A stretch of DNA of 64,000 bases from Amycolatopsis sp. (GTDB taxonomy: Bacteria > Actinomycetota > Actinomycetes > Mycobacteriales > Pseudonocardiaceae), in the NCBI RefSeq assembly GCF_025464955.1, contig NZ_JAODNM010000008.1, positions 1-64,000 on the forward strand, given 5' to 3'. Shown here piece by piece: positions 44,230 to 50,868 of the stretch. Positions within the stretch are counted from its first letter, which is position 1. Each line of letters opens with the position of its first letter. The position numbers were made by a program, and so were the translations under genes. The notes beneath the pieces are model-generated. The model saw nothing but the letters and a program-made list of their open reading frames with translations, did not search any database and was not told where the DNA came from.

Positions 44230-45119
44230 GACCCAAACTCCTTTGCTACTTCGATCAACAACTTTTTGCTGTCAGCCTCGTTCAACGAGGCACCCCAGAT
44301 ACGTTGAAATGCCTGGTCGTAGCGTTCGATCTCCTGCGGTTTGTCCAAGTACAAGTCGCCGGTGAAGCCATCCACATAGACGGTAGGTGGCTCACTGGCC
44401 TTGCCGTCACCGTTGGTGGGGAAACGCAACGTGACAAACGGCCCGGACATGATGCCGTGGTGTAGGCCTGCGGCGAAGGTGGCCACGCGGAGCGCGACGT
44501 TCGGCAGCTCGGCGACCTCTACCAGGCGGCTCAGCTGGCCGGCCTGAACGCCTGCGCCGCCGACTGGGCGGCGCACGATGGCCTCATTCAAGACAACTCG
44601 CAGCTCAGGGGCGGCGGTTGCTCGAGTGAGCAACGTCTGACGCTCCATACGGAGCCGAACGCGTCGCTCGACCTCCTCGGTGCCGATGTCGTCATGGTCA
44701 GCCGTGATGAGCGCCCGGGTGTAGTCGGCCGTCTGGAAGAGACCCGGTACCAACTCGGACTCATACCAGTGAAACTCGGAGGCGGCGCCCTCCAGCCCGA
44801 TGTAGACGTCGAAGCCGCCAGGGATGACGTCGCCGTAGGCGTGCCACCAGCCGCGCGTCTTGGTCTCCTTGGCCAGACCCATGAGCGCCTCAGTCATCTC
44901 GGCGTCCACGCCGTAGACGCGGCACATGGCCTCGACGTCCAGGCTCCTGAGACTGGTCTGTCCGGTCTCGATGCGCCAGATCTTGGCTTCGGACCACTCC
45001 AGCGCCTCGGCCGCGGCCTTGACGGTCAGCCGCGCCTTGCCCCGAGCGTCCCGCAAGTACCTGCCGAGCTGCCTGCGCGGCACTGTCGAACCTGACATCC
45101 CGTCAGCCAACGTCTCCAC
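44226..45119 (-). CDS. Scr1-family XRE-type transcriptional regulator
   Basis: A 297-residue helix-turn-helix protein (LGRYLRDARGKARLTVKAAAEALEWSEAKIWRIETGQTSLR) with the DUF5753 C-terminal domain (WYESELVPGLFQTADYTRALI...RQTLLTR). It is the partner of the DUF397 protein encoded next. The GTG at 45119 is uncertain; an ATG at 45098 lies seven codons in. It stands at the left of the accessory island and may regulate island genes or development. Confidence 0.88.
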   Translation of the reverse strand: METLADGMSGSTVPRRQLGRYLRDARGKARLTVKAAAEALEWSEAKIWRIETGQTSLRSLDVEAMCRVYGVDAEMTEALMGLAKETKTRGWWHAYGDVIPGGFDVYIGLEGAASEFHWYESELVPGLFQTADYTRALITADHDDIGTEEVERRVRLRMERQTLLTRATAAPELRVVLNEAIVRRPVGGAGVQAGQLSRLVEVAELPNVALRVATFAAGLHHGIMSGPFVTLRFPTNGDGKASEPPTVYVDGFTGDLYLDKPQEIERYDQAFQRIWGASLNEADSKKLLIEVAKEFGS

Positions 45120-45297
45120 CTCTCATTCTGGAGCTACCTTACATCCGCTTTGAAAGCATCCGATCGCACGTCCTGTAATGATAGTAGCGAATTCGGATGT
45201 TTCTCATCGAGGATTCGTTGTGAGTCTTGCATATTTGAGCTTGCCGGTGGTTCACTCACGACCGGTAGCAATCGAACGGCTACCCCACGAATGTTCG

Positions 45298-45332
45298 CCC
45301 GGTGACGCTGCGACCCCGACGCCGTCACCGGG
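45298..45332. other. Hairpin CCCGGTGACG/CGTCACCGGG upstream of the recombinase-like genes
   Basis: Ten-base perfect arms, 30 bases before the ATG at 45362; a smaller hairpin (GGTAGC/GCTACC, 45264-45284) precedes it. Possible attenuator or protein-binding site in the 242-base divergent gap. Confidence 0.4.
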
Positions 45333-45361
45333 CGGGCTCACCAGCAAAAGGGGTTCATGGG

Positions 45362-45724
45362 ATGACTGCGCTTCTTGACGACGACATACCGCCGCTGCTC
45401 GCGCTCCGGCCACTGGCCTACGGCTACATGCGCGTGCCCTGCGACATTCCCGACGGCAAGGTGCGCCGGATGGAGCTCGAAATGCAGCGCTTCGCCGAAC
45501 GGCAGGGCTGGTGTCTGGCGGCGATCTTCTACGAGTTCGTCTGTGGCGTGCATGATGCGTTCGAGGAACTGGTCGAGGAGTTGCAACGGGCCGACGCGCA
45601 CCACGTCGTCATCCTGACGTACCGGCACTTGGCGCGGAGTCCACTGCTCCAGAACAGCTTGTTACAGCGGTTGGAGTTCGACGCCCACGCCGAAGCCGTC
45701 GAACTGGTGGAGACCGTCGCATGA
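45362..45724 (+). CDS. Degenerate serine recombinase-like protein, catalytic Ser replaced
   Basis: A 120-residue protein with the layout of a resolvase N-terminal domain: YGYMRVPCD aligns with the canonical YxRVSxD, so the nucleophilic Ser is Pro; ELEMQRFAERQGW, IFYEF, FEELVEELQRADAHHVVILTYRHLARSP follow in the usual order, with both Arg of the R-L-x-R motif kept. It should be unable to cleave DNA but could still oligomerise. ATG at 45362 follows GGGG; the open frame extends upstream. Its stop overlaps the next ATG. Confidence 0.65.
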   Translation: MTALLDDDIPPLLALRPLAYGYMRVPCDIPDGKVRRMELEMQRFAERQGWCLAAIFYEFVCGVHDAFEELVEELQRADAHHVVILTYRHLARSPLLQNSLLQRLEFDAHAEAVELVETVA

Positions 45725-45957
45725 CTACTTCGACGACTGGAAGCCCCAAAGCCGCGAGGCCGCCACTCGGCAACCGAGCGGGCCGCCGGGCGTTCGCCAC
45801 CAAACTCAAAATCGCCTACGAGGCTGGGGCGACGACGTACACCTTGGCCGCTGAACACGAGTTGGCCGTCCACACCGTTTGGCGGCTGCTCAAGGAAGTC
45901 GACACCGTCATGCGGCCGACCGGCCCGGCCCCGGCGCGAAAGAGGCGTCAAGGATGA
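45721..45957 (+). CDS. Small helix-turn-helix protein, recombinase HTH-like
   Basis: A 78-residue basic protein. The segment YEAGATTYTLAAEHELAVHTVWRLLKEV resembles the Hin/resolvase DNA-binding domain (AGxxxxxLAxxxxVxxxTVxRxL). It overlaps its two neighbours by four bases on each side, both of which resemble recombinase catalytic domains, so the three genes look like one serine recombinase split into parts. Function unknown. Confidence 0.65.
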   Translation: MTTSTTGSPKAARPPLGNRAGRRAFATKLKIAYEAGATTYTLAAEHELAVHTVWRLLKEVDTVMRPTGPAPARKRRQG

Positions 45958-46376
45958 CCGCGGACGCCTTCCCCGACCTGCAGCTGCTTGCCAAGAAGCT
46001 GCTCCAGCTGCCGCCTGCCGAACCTCCGGCCACAGCTCAAATGGTCTACGGCTACGTGCGTACCCGCGCGCTGCAATCGGCCCACGCCTACGCTAACGCG
46101 TGCGCCGACCTCCTGACCTGGTGGAGCGTGGCCAGCGGCATGTGCCTGGGCACCGTCTTTCGTGACCAGGGTGTGGCCAGTACAGCTCTCATCCGTCCGG
46201 GGTTCACCGGACTGCTGGATGTACTGCGGCTGCCGGACAGCGCCTGCGCACTCGTCATCGACCGCACGCACCTCTCGGCCTTCTCCGCCATCGCCAAGCA
46301 ACTAACGGCGGACATCCGGCGAACTGGCTCCACGGTGCGCATCTTGGCCGACGAGCTGAGCGAGGTGACGGCATGA
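45954..46376 (+). CDS. Second degenerate serine recombinase-like protein
   Basis: A 140-residue protein with MVYGYVRTRAL in place of YxRVS, so the catalytic Ser is lost; FRDQGVASTALIRPGFTGLLDVLRLPDSACALVIDRTHLS matches the D-x-G...RPGF..LL...lVI.r..ls pattern of the resolvase domain. It is a diverged paralogue of the protein at 45362. The three-gene block is translationally coupled and unbroken, which suggests function rather than decay. Confidence 0.65.
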   Translation: MTADAFPDLQLLAKKLLQLPPAEPPATAQMVYGYVRTRALQSAHAYANACADLLTWWSVASGMCLGTVFRDQGVASTALIRPGFTGLLDVLRLPDSACALVIDRTHLSAFSAIAKQLTADIRRTGSTVRILADELSEVTA

Positions 46377-46481
46377 ACCGCCAAACGGGCGATTTCGGCG
46401 TATCCCGGTAAAAGGTTCGTTCATGCCCTCCCCGAGGACGCGAGCATAGGCCTCAAAACAGGCCAGAAACTCCTTCGTGGC

Positions 46482-46745
46482 ATGCCGTACGTCGGCAGCC
46501 TCGTCACCGCCGGGACCGAAGCGTTCAGCGCCGCGAAGGGCGAGCAGAGCTGGGGTAAGGCGGCCGCCGACACTGGCGGCATTATCGCCGGTGGCGCGCT
46601 CGGCGGCATCGGCTCCAGTGCCCTGGCCGGCGCGCTCGCCGGAGCACCACTCGGCCCAGTCGGCTCGTTCGTCGTGGGTACGGCCGGTGGGATCGCCGGA
46701 GCCATCGGCGGGCAAGCTGTTGCGGATTGGCTAGTGCCGAATTGA
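46482..46745 (+). CDS. Gly/Ala-rich hydrophobic protein, probable 3' remnant
   Basis: An 87-residue Gly-zipper-like sequence (TGGIIAGGALGGIGSSALAGALAGAPLGPVGSFVVGTAGGIAGAIGG) of the kind found near the C-terminus of WXG/LXG-type secreted and polymorphic toxin proteins. The same frame stays open upstream without a start (KTGQKLLRG precedes the ATG) and no ribosome-binding site is seen, so this is probably the tail of a longer gene that lost its 5' end. If intact, it would be a small membrane protein. Confidence 0.5.
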   Translation: MPYVGSLVTAGTEAFSAAKGEQSWGKAAADTGGIIAGGALGGIGSSALAGALAGAPLGPVGSFVVGTAGGIAGAIGGQAVADWLVPN

Positions 46746-46762
46746 GCGAGAGGTCAGAGCAC

Positions 46763-47485
46763 GTGACACCCCATCCACCTGCGGGTGACGAGCCACCGTT
46801 GGAGAGCCTGCCGCCGCGCCCCGACAGCGAGATCGGTGAACCGTTCCCGCCGCACGGCCTGTCCTACATGCGCGGCGACGCCCCCGCCCCTGAGTTTGAC
46901 CCGAACCGTGAACGGCGACTGTCGCGGAAGCCGCTGCCACCGCCCGGGCTCGGCCCGGTCCTAGCGTGGCACCGGGAAAGTCCTCGGGGCAAGGTTGTCC
47001 TCGTTCTGAGTGGTGTCGGGTTGATGCTGGTCATCGTGGCCGCGATCTCCGTTTTCAGCGGGAGCGGACTGTCGGCGTTCACCTATTGGCAGATGTGGGT
47101 GTTCGTCGTCATCGGCACCGTGCTGATGTCCAGCCCATTCAGCTCCATGACCTATGCCGCAGGAGCCGACTGGCTTCTAGTCGAACAGGTCCGCTGGGGC
47201 ATCAAGAAGCGCATGTGGGTGGATCTGTACGAGCTGACCAAAATTGACGCTTCTTACGGCGGCACTACGTTCCACCTGTGGCTCTACGACAAGGACCTCG
47301 GGTTCGGCCGAAGTCTCGAAGAACTCCAGCGCGACCGCAAAATCTGGGACCTCGTCTACAACGGGATCTTGCATTCGGTCGCCAACGGTGCCCAGGTCAG
47401 CATCCAGGCCATCGGCATCCTCAAGCTGAACGAGACTCCGGCACTGCGGCTGCGGGAGTCCGCTCGGTCCTCTGGCGACGAGTAG
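46763..47485 (+). CDS. Two-TM membrane protein with proline-rich N-terminus
   Basis: A 240-residue protein. A proline-rich cytoplasmic N-terminus (residues 1-75) precedes two helices (about 76-98 and 104-126), and a soluble C-terminal domain follows (WLLVEQVRWGIKKRMWVDLYELTKI...LWLYDKDLG), reminiscent of a PH-like domain. GTG at 46763 has GAGAGG upstream; a TTG at 46742 overlapping the previous stop is an alternative. Not recognised; similar two-TM proteins occur on actinomycete mobile elements. Confidence 0.65.
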   Translation: MTPHPPAGDEPPLESLPPRPDSEIGEPFPPHGLSYMRGDAPAPEFDPNRERRLSRKPLPPPGLGPVLAWHRESPRGKVVLVLSGVGLMLVIVAAISVFSGSGLSAFTYWQMWVFVVIGTVLMSSPFSSMTYAAGADWLLVEQVRWGIKKRMWVDLYELTKIDASYGGTTFHLWLYDKDLGFGRSLEELQRDRKIWDLVYNGILHSVANGAQVSIQAIGILKLNETPALRLRESARSSGDE

Positions 47486-47527
47486 GCCAGAACCCGGCAC
47501 TGCCGACGACGACGGCGCGCGCCGAAG

Positions 47528-47755
47528 GTGCGAATACTCGCGGCCATGGCTCAAGGTAGGTACCGTCTTGACGTGGCAAATCGCGAATTGCTCGGCCTCA
47601 ACACTGTTCACCTACCCGAGGCTCTCCAGCATGCCGTCCAGCGTGGGAAGGTCTTCACACGCTGCTGGGTGGACGAGGGAATCCTCGCCATGGCGGGTTA
47701 CATGACCGACCGTGATCTTGCTGATCCTTCACCGAGGAGAGCAGTTCATCAATGA
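47528..47755 (+). CDS. Possible short ORF before the CBASS genes
   Basis: A 75-codon frame from GTG with mixed codon use. Its end contains the ribosome-binding site of the CD-NTase and overlaps its ATG by four bases. It may be a leader peptide or a truncated gene, or non-coding. The 266-base gap 47486-47751 contains nothing else recognisable. Confidence 0.25.
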   Translation: MRILAAMAQGRYRLDVANRELLGLNTVHLPEALQHAVQRGKVFTRCWVDEGILAMAGYMTDRDLADPSPRRAVHQ

Positions 47756-48640
47756 ACCTAGAAGACAAGCTGGCCGGTTGGACCGGTCCGTCGAGCACAA
47801 GCGAGCAGGAGAAGCAGGAGCGCACCGAACGCATGATCCGCGAGGCCGTGAAGAATCACGAGCCCTTCGCCGACTGCGACCTGAAGGTCTACGCCAAAGG
47901 TTCGTGCGCCAACAATACCAACGTTAGAGCTGACAGCGACGTAGATGTCGCAGTCGAGTGTACGGATCTCCGTTACTGGGACGAGGCAAGCCCCGGGGCA
48001 CATCCCTCCGGCAGTGGGTCCTATGAGGGTATATGGACACCGGCGAAGCTCCGCTCAGAACTCGGTGCCGCCCTAGAGAAGAAGTTTCCCAAACAGGTTG
48101 ACTCGTCAGGATCCCGCATTCCGAATCAATTCGAACACTGCTCGCGTTGATGCAGACGTCGTGCCGTGTTTTGACTATCGCTACTATTTTTCTGCCAGTA
48201 GCTACAGAGATGGAACGAAGGTCTTCAAGAAGGACGGAACCACACTCGTCAACTACCCCGATCAGCAACTTGCAAACGGCCGACAGAAGAACACGAAGAC
48301 GAATAAGTACTACAAGAAGACCGTCCGCATCATGAAGCGTGTTGAGAACGCGATGGTCAAGGACGGTGGGCATCGCGAGGTTCCGTCGTTCTTTGTTGAG
48401 TGTCTTGTCGACAACTGCCCGAACGCCATCTTCCGGCGCTCAACGTGGACCGAGACCGTCAGCGGCATCATCCTACACGCCTGGCAAGAACTCGACGGTG
48501 ATGAGCCCACGGTTGAGGACGATCGTTGGCTCGAAGTTAACGAATTCAAGTATCTCTTCCATGGCGGTCAGGACTGGGCCCGCACTGACGGGCGTGACTT
48601 TGTCAAAGCCGCCTGGAATTACCTGGGGTACGCATCGTGA
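47752..48640 (+). pseudogene. CBASS CD-NTase (cyclic oligonucleotide synthase), frameshifted
   Basis: A CD-NTase nucleotidyltransferase that makes cyclic oligonucleotide signals upon phage infection. The active-site motif GSCANNTNVRADSDVDVAVE (GS...DxD) lies at residues about 50-70. The first frame ends at 48150, while the next frame resumes with FRINSNTARVDADVVPCFDYR, which supplies the third catalytic Asp, and runs to TGA at 48640 with the C-terminal helical part (FFVECLVDNCPNAIF). One extra base in the CCC run near 48113-48115 accounts for the shift. GAGGAGA precedes the ATG. Base composition is clearly lower in GC than the surrounding genome. Confidence 0.85.
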
Positions 48641-49020
48641 AGCAGAATATCGTCGTCCGCGTCATAGCTGCGATCGTTGTACTCGTCTTCGTCGTTGGAA
48701 CCTGGTACAGAGCGGACAGTTAAACTTCGGTTGGTTGAAATTCTTCTCCGCAGCGGTTCTTGTTGCGACCGTCGTCTTGACACTGTGGGATCTGTGGCTA
48801 TGGAAGTTCCACCTTGCCCAGTTGGCGCCGGGAGTTCCACGCTATATACACGGGACTTGGCAAGGAGTGCTAACAACCTTCTGGGTCAACCCAACAACCG
48901 GGCAGCGACCAGTACCCAAGACCGTGTATCTCGTCGTTCGCCAGACTGCAACGCTAGTATCCGTCAAGTTGCTCACCAACGAGTCGCGGTCCTCGTCATC
49001 GCTGGCAGCCGTTTCGGCCA
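48637..49020 (+). pseudogene. CBASS effector Cap15-like (two-TM, beta-strand-rich), frameshifted and truncated
   Basis: GTG overlaps the CD-NTase stop (GTGA). The first frame gives one membrane helix (VRVIAAIVVLVFVVGTWYRADS) and stops at 48723; a missing base near 48710 would join it to the next frame, which gives the second helix (FFSAAVLVATVVLTLWDLWLW) and the start of a beta barrel (PRYIHGTWQGVLTTFW...VVRQTATLVSVKLLTNESRSSSSL). That is the architecture of Cap15, the two-TM beta-barrel effector of type I CBASS that damages the inner membrane. The barrel is cut at about residue 125 by a junction near 49010. Confidence 0.75.
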
Positions 49021-49026
49021 TCGACG

Positions 49027-49254
49027 GTGCTCATCGGGATCAACGGAGCGACCGCCAGCTCCGACACGCAACATCTCGACTGGACCGGATTCAGCCAGGG
49101 CCAGCGGACCGCCATCCTGATCGCCATCATTGGCGCTGTGGCAATGACCGTCGAAATTCAGGGCGAAGCATTTACCTATCCTGCGCGAATCACTGAAGAC
49201 GTCGACGGGCAAGCCACCTCGTCCCGCCGTCGTACAGGCGCTCCGTTGGGGTAG
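49027..49254 (+). pseudogene. 3' remnant of an unrecognised membrane-associated gene
   Basis: From GTG at 49027, 75 codons with good codon use encode VLIGINGATASS, a hydrophobic stretch (TAILIAIIGAVAMTVEIQ) and an Arg-rich tail. It does not continue the Cap15 barrel; the frame is open a little upstream too. Best read as the tail of another gene fused to the cut Cap15 gene by deletion. Confidence 0.4.
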
Positions 49255-49271
49255 AAACTCTTGACTCGGCG

Positions 49272-49382
49272 TCATCCGGTTGATCTTGAAACGTGGCCTA
49301 GCGAGTGCGTGGCCTCATCAGCCTGGTAGGCCTGGATGAGCTTCTGGCTCTCCTCTGACGTGAGTCGTTGAGCGTTGTGCGA
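49272..49382 (-). pseudogene. Remnant of a recombinase/HTH C-terminal segment
   Basis: On the minus strand a frame reads AQRLTSEESQKLIQAYQADEATHSLGHVSRSTG then TGA, which resembles the DNA-binding tail of serine recombinases (RLTxEExxxLxxAYxAGxTxxxLxxxxxVSRxT). No start is present. It sits just downstream of the tRNA-Arg(CCG) gene, consistent with an integration scar. Confidence 0.4.
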
Positions 49383-49408
49383 GGTACGGCTCGCGGTTGG
49401 GACTTTGG

Positions 49409-49480
49409 TGCCCTCGGCAGGAGTCGAACCTGCGTCTCCGGCTTCGGAGGCCGGTGTCGTTTCCGCTGGACCACGGGGGC
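49409..49480 (-). tRNA. tRNA-Arg (CCG)
   Basis: 72 nucleotides. Anticodon stem CCGGC/GCCGG with loop CTCCGAA (anticodon CCG); T-arm GCAGG-TTCGACT-CCTGC. The acceptor stem has one C-A mismatch (C5-A68). CCA follows in the genomic sequence. Last gene of the leftward array. Confidence 0.92.
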
Positions 49481-49493
49481 TTGCATCGTTGCG

Positions 49494-49565
49494 CTGTCCC
49501 GCCAGGAATCGAACCTGGACCGACGGATTCAGAAACCGCCATGCTGCCGGTTACACCACAGGACA
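49494..49565 (-). tRNA. tRNA-Gln (CTG)
   Basis: 72 nucleotides. Acceptor TGTCCTG/CGGGACA, anticodon loop TTCTGAA (CTG), T-loop TTCGATT. A T-T mismatch closes the anticodon stem at 31-39. Thirteen bases separate it from tRNA-Arg. Confidence 0.92.
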
Positions 49566-49599
49566 AAGCAGGACACAGCAGGAGTAGGACGCCCGCCGG

Positions 49600-50061
49600 T
49601 TACGCCGCGAGCGCCTCGAGCTGGGTCCAGCTCGGGACGTACGGGGTGACCCGCAGGCGCATCCCGGCCTCTTCCGGAAGCCGGTCGGCCTTGCGTGCGT
49701 TGCAGCTGCGAGAGTTTCCGCCGCACGCTGCCACGGTGTTCAGCCAGCAGGTCCGCCGGCCGCCGCGGCTGAGCGGGACGATGTGGTCGACGGTGTCCGC
49801 GCGGCGCCCGCAGTAGGCGCACTGGTGCCCGTCACGGCGCAGCACCCCTCGACGGGACCACGCGGGTTGTCGGCTGTAGCGCCATTTCATCACCACATAG
49901 CGCAGCAGCCGCACGACCCGCGGCCGGGGGAACAGCCCGAAGGTGAGGTCCGCCTCGGCCTCGTGGACCTCGGCCACCTGCCGGACCAGCATCCGGATGG
50001 CGTGGGGGACGGACACCTTCTGAAGCGGCTCGAAGCTCGCGTTGAGTACCAGGACGTCCAT
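49600..50061 (-). CDS. HNH endonuclease inside the tRNA array
   Basis: A 153-residue HNH nuclease of the actinomycete family that begins VLVLNASFEPLQKVSVPHAIRMLV. The nuclease motif is CAYCGRRADTVDHIVPLSRGG...LNTVAACGGNSRSCNARKADR; the second zinc knuckle is widened (C-GGNSRS-C instead of the usual CxxC). Its ribosome-binding site AAGGAGGTGATCC complements the 16S rRNA tail over 13 bases, an extreme match. It lies between tRNA-Leu and tRNA-Gln in the same direction, so it can be co-transcribed with the array. It may act in DNA repair or mobility. Confidence 0.9.
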   Translation of the reverse strand: MDVLVLNASFEPLQKVSVPHAIRMLVRQVAEVHEAEADLTFGLFPRPRVVRLLRYVVMKWRYSRQPAWSRRGVLRRDGHQCAYCGRRADTVDHIVPLSRGGRRTCWLNTVAACGGNSRSCNARKADRLPEEAGMRLRVTPYVPSWTQLEALAA

Positions 50062-50064
50062 GTG

Positions 50065-50077
50065 GATCACCTCCTTC
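50065..50077 (-). promoter_or_regulatory. Full-length Shine-Dalgarno of the HNH gene
   Basis: On the minus strand GAAGGAGGTGATC is complementary to the whole anti-SD tail of 16S rRNA, three bases before the ATG at 50061 once the spacer CCAC is counted. Far longer than other sites in this window. Confidence 0.8.
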
Positions 50078-50109
50078 GAACTGATCGGTCGGCTGAACGG
50101 GTGGGTACG

Positions 50110-50187
50110 TGCCCCCCGAGGGATTCGAACCCTCACTGTCACGGGTCTGAGCCGTGTGCCTCTGCCGAGGTGTTGGGCTAGAGGGGC
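50110..50187 (-). tRNA. tRNA with CAG anticodon (Leu), class I shape
   Basis: About 78 nucleotides. Acceptor GCCCCTC/GGGGGGC, anticodon stem CACGG/CCGTG with loop CTCAGAC (CAG, reads CUG), T-arm GAGGG-TTCGAAT-CCCTC. Bacterial tRNA-Leu normally has a long variable arm; here only about five bases lie between anticodon and T stems, and the D region is long and poorly paired. Either an atypical leucine tRNA or a degenerate gene. Confidence 0.8.
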
Positions 50188-50199
50188 AGGTTGGTGCGG

Positions 50200-50272
50200 C
50201 AGCGCGTGCGGGGGTCGAACCCGCGTTGCCGGATCGAGAATCCGATGTCCTGGCCGGTTGGACGAACGCGCC
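50200..50272 (-). tRNA. tRNA-Glu (CTC)
   Basis: 73 nucleotides. Acceptor GGCGCGT/ACGCGCT, anticodon loop TTCTCGA (CTC), T-arm with GGGTTCGACCCCC. Twelve bases from tRNA-Leu. Confidence 0.9.
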
Positions 50273-50301
50273 TTGTCTGTCTGTCTTGCCTGTCGGTGCC
50301 G

Positions 50302-50373
50302 TCGGATACCCGCGAGTCGAACGCGGTGTCTTCCACTCCCAAGGTGGATGGGTTTCCGTCTCCCTCGTACCCG
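50302..50373 (-). tRNA. tRNA-Pro (TGG)
   Basis: 72 nucleotides. Acceptor CGGGTAC/GTATCCG, anticodon stem TCCAC/GTGGA with loop CTTGGGA (TGG), T-arm CCGCG-TTCGACT-CGCGG. Confidence 0.92.
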
Positions 50374-50454
50374 TGGTTGGTCTGGAACCGGCCCGGTCGG
50401 CCCACGTGGCTCACTCGCCACGTGCGGCCCGCCGGTCTGCGCCGGTGCCAGCAG

Positions 50455-50527
50455 TGCCCCCACCAGGACTCGAACCTGGAACCTCGGCGTTCGTAACGCC
50501 GCGCTCTGTCCATTGCGCTATGGGGGC
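50455..50527 (-). tRNA. tRNA-Arg (ACG)
   Basis: 73 nucleotides. Acceptor GCCCCCA/TGGGGGC, anticodon stem CGGCG/CGCCG with loop TTACGAA (ACG, read through inosine), T-loop TTCGAGT. A regular cloverleaf. Confidence 0.94.
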
Positions 50528-50569
50528 GGGTGTTGTGTGTTCGGTCGAACAATTGTCAGGAAAAGGGCG

Positions 50570-50639
50570 CGCCGGTGGGAGGAGTCGAACCCGCCGGGAG
50601 ATGGTGTTGGAGACCATTCCGCTTCCGAAGCGCACCGAC
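50570..50639 (-). tRNA. tRNA-Trp (CCA) with a minimal D-arm
   Basis: 70 nucleotides. Acceptor GTCGGTG/CACCGGC, anticodon stem ATGGT/ACCAT with loop CTCCAAC (CCA). The D-arm is reduced to GCTT-CGG-AAGC (three-base loop) and the T-stem has a C-C mismatch. First gene of the array. Probably a divergent extra tRNA rather than the housekeeping tRNA-Trp. Confidence 0.82.
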
Positions 50640-50678
50640 AAAGAATAGTTCTGTGAATAAAAGTGCTCGCAAAAGAAA

Positions 50679-50712
50679 GAGCCGCCCTGATCGGTTTCCC
50701 GATGGGCGGCTC
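50679..50712. terminator. Hairpin terminator between the small ORF and the tRNA array
   Basis: Outer arms GAGCCGCCC/GGGCGGCTC and inner arms ATCGG/CCGAT stack into one long hairpin. It follows the leftward small ORF at 50737-50868 and precedes the tRNA array. Confidence 0.75.
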
Positions 50713-50736
50713 CCTGGTCCGTGACGGATATCTACG

Positions 50737-50868
50737 TCACGGTGGGGAGCCTGTGCTGGTCAGGGGCTCGTGTTCGACGGGGAGTCGGTATGCCGACTGC
50801 CACGCGATGACGATCACGGCGTCGAACGGTCGCCGCTGCAATCCTCGCTCTCGCATGTTCGTCAGCAT
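50737..50868 (-). CDS. Small protein, 43 residues, strong ribosome-binding site
   Basis: ATG at 50868 follows GAGGAGAAAAAG. The peptide starts MLTNMRERGLQRRPFDAVIV, continues IAWQSAYRLPVEHEP and ends at TGA (50737); a hairpin terminator lies 25 bases further. The strong site, terminator and basic-then-hydrophobic composition argue for a real small gene upstream of the tRNA array. No family is recognised. Confidence 0.5.
   Translation of the reverse strand: MLTNMRERGLQRRPFDAVIVIAWQSAYRLPVEHEPLTSTGSPP

Noticed and set aside
47752..49020. Functional CBASS system
   Set aside because: As written, both genes are frame-broken and the effector barrel is cut; function would need programmed frameshifts at two places plus a truncated effector.
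50065..50077. Fragment of 16S rRNA 3' end
   Set aside because: Only 13 bases match and they sit at exact ribosome-binding distance before the HNH start, so it is a Shine-Dalgarno site.
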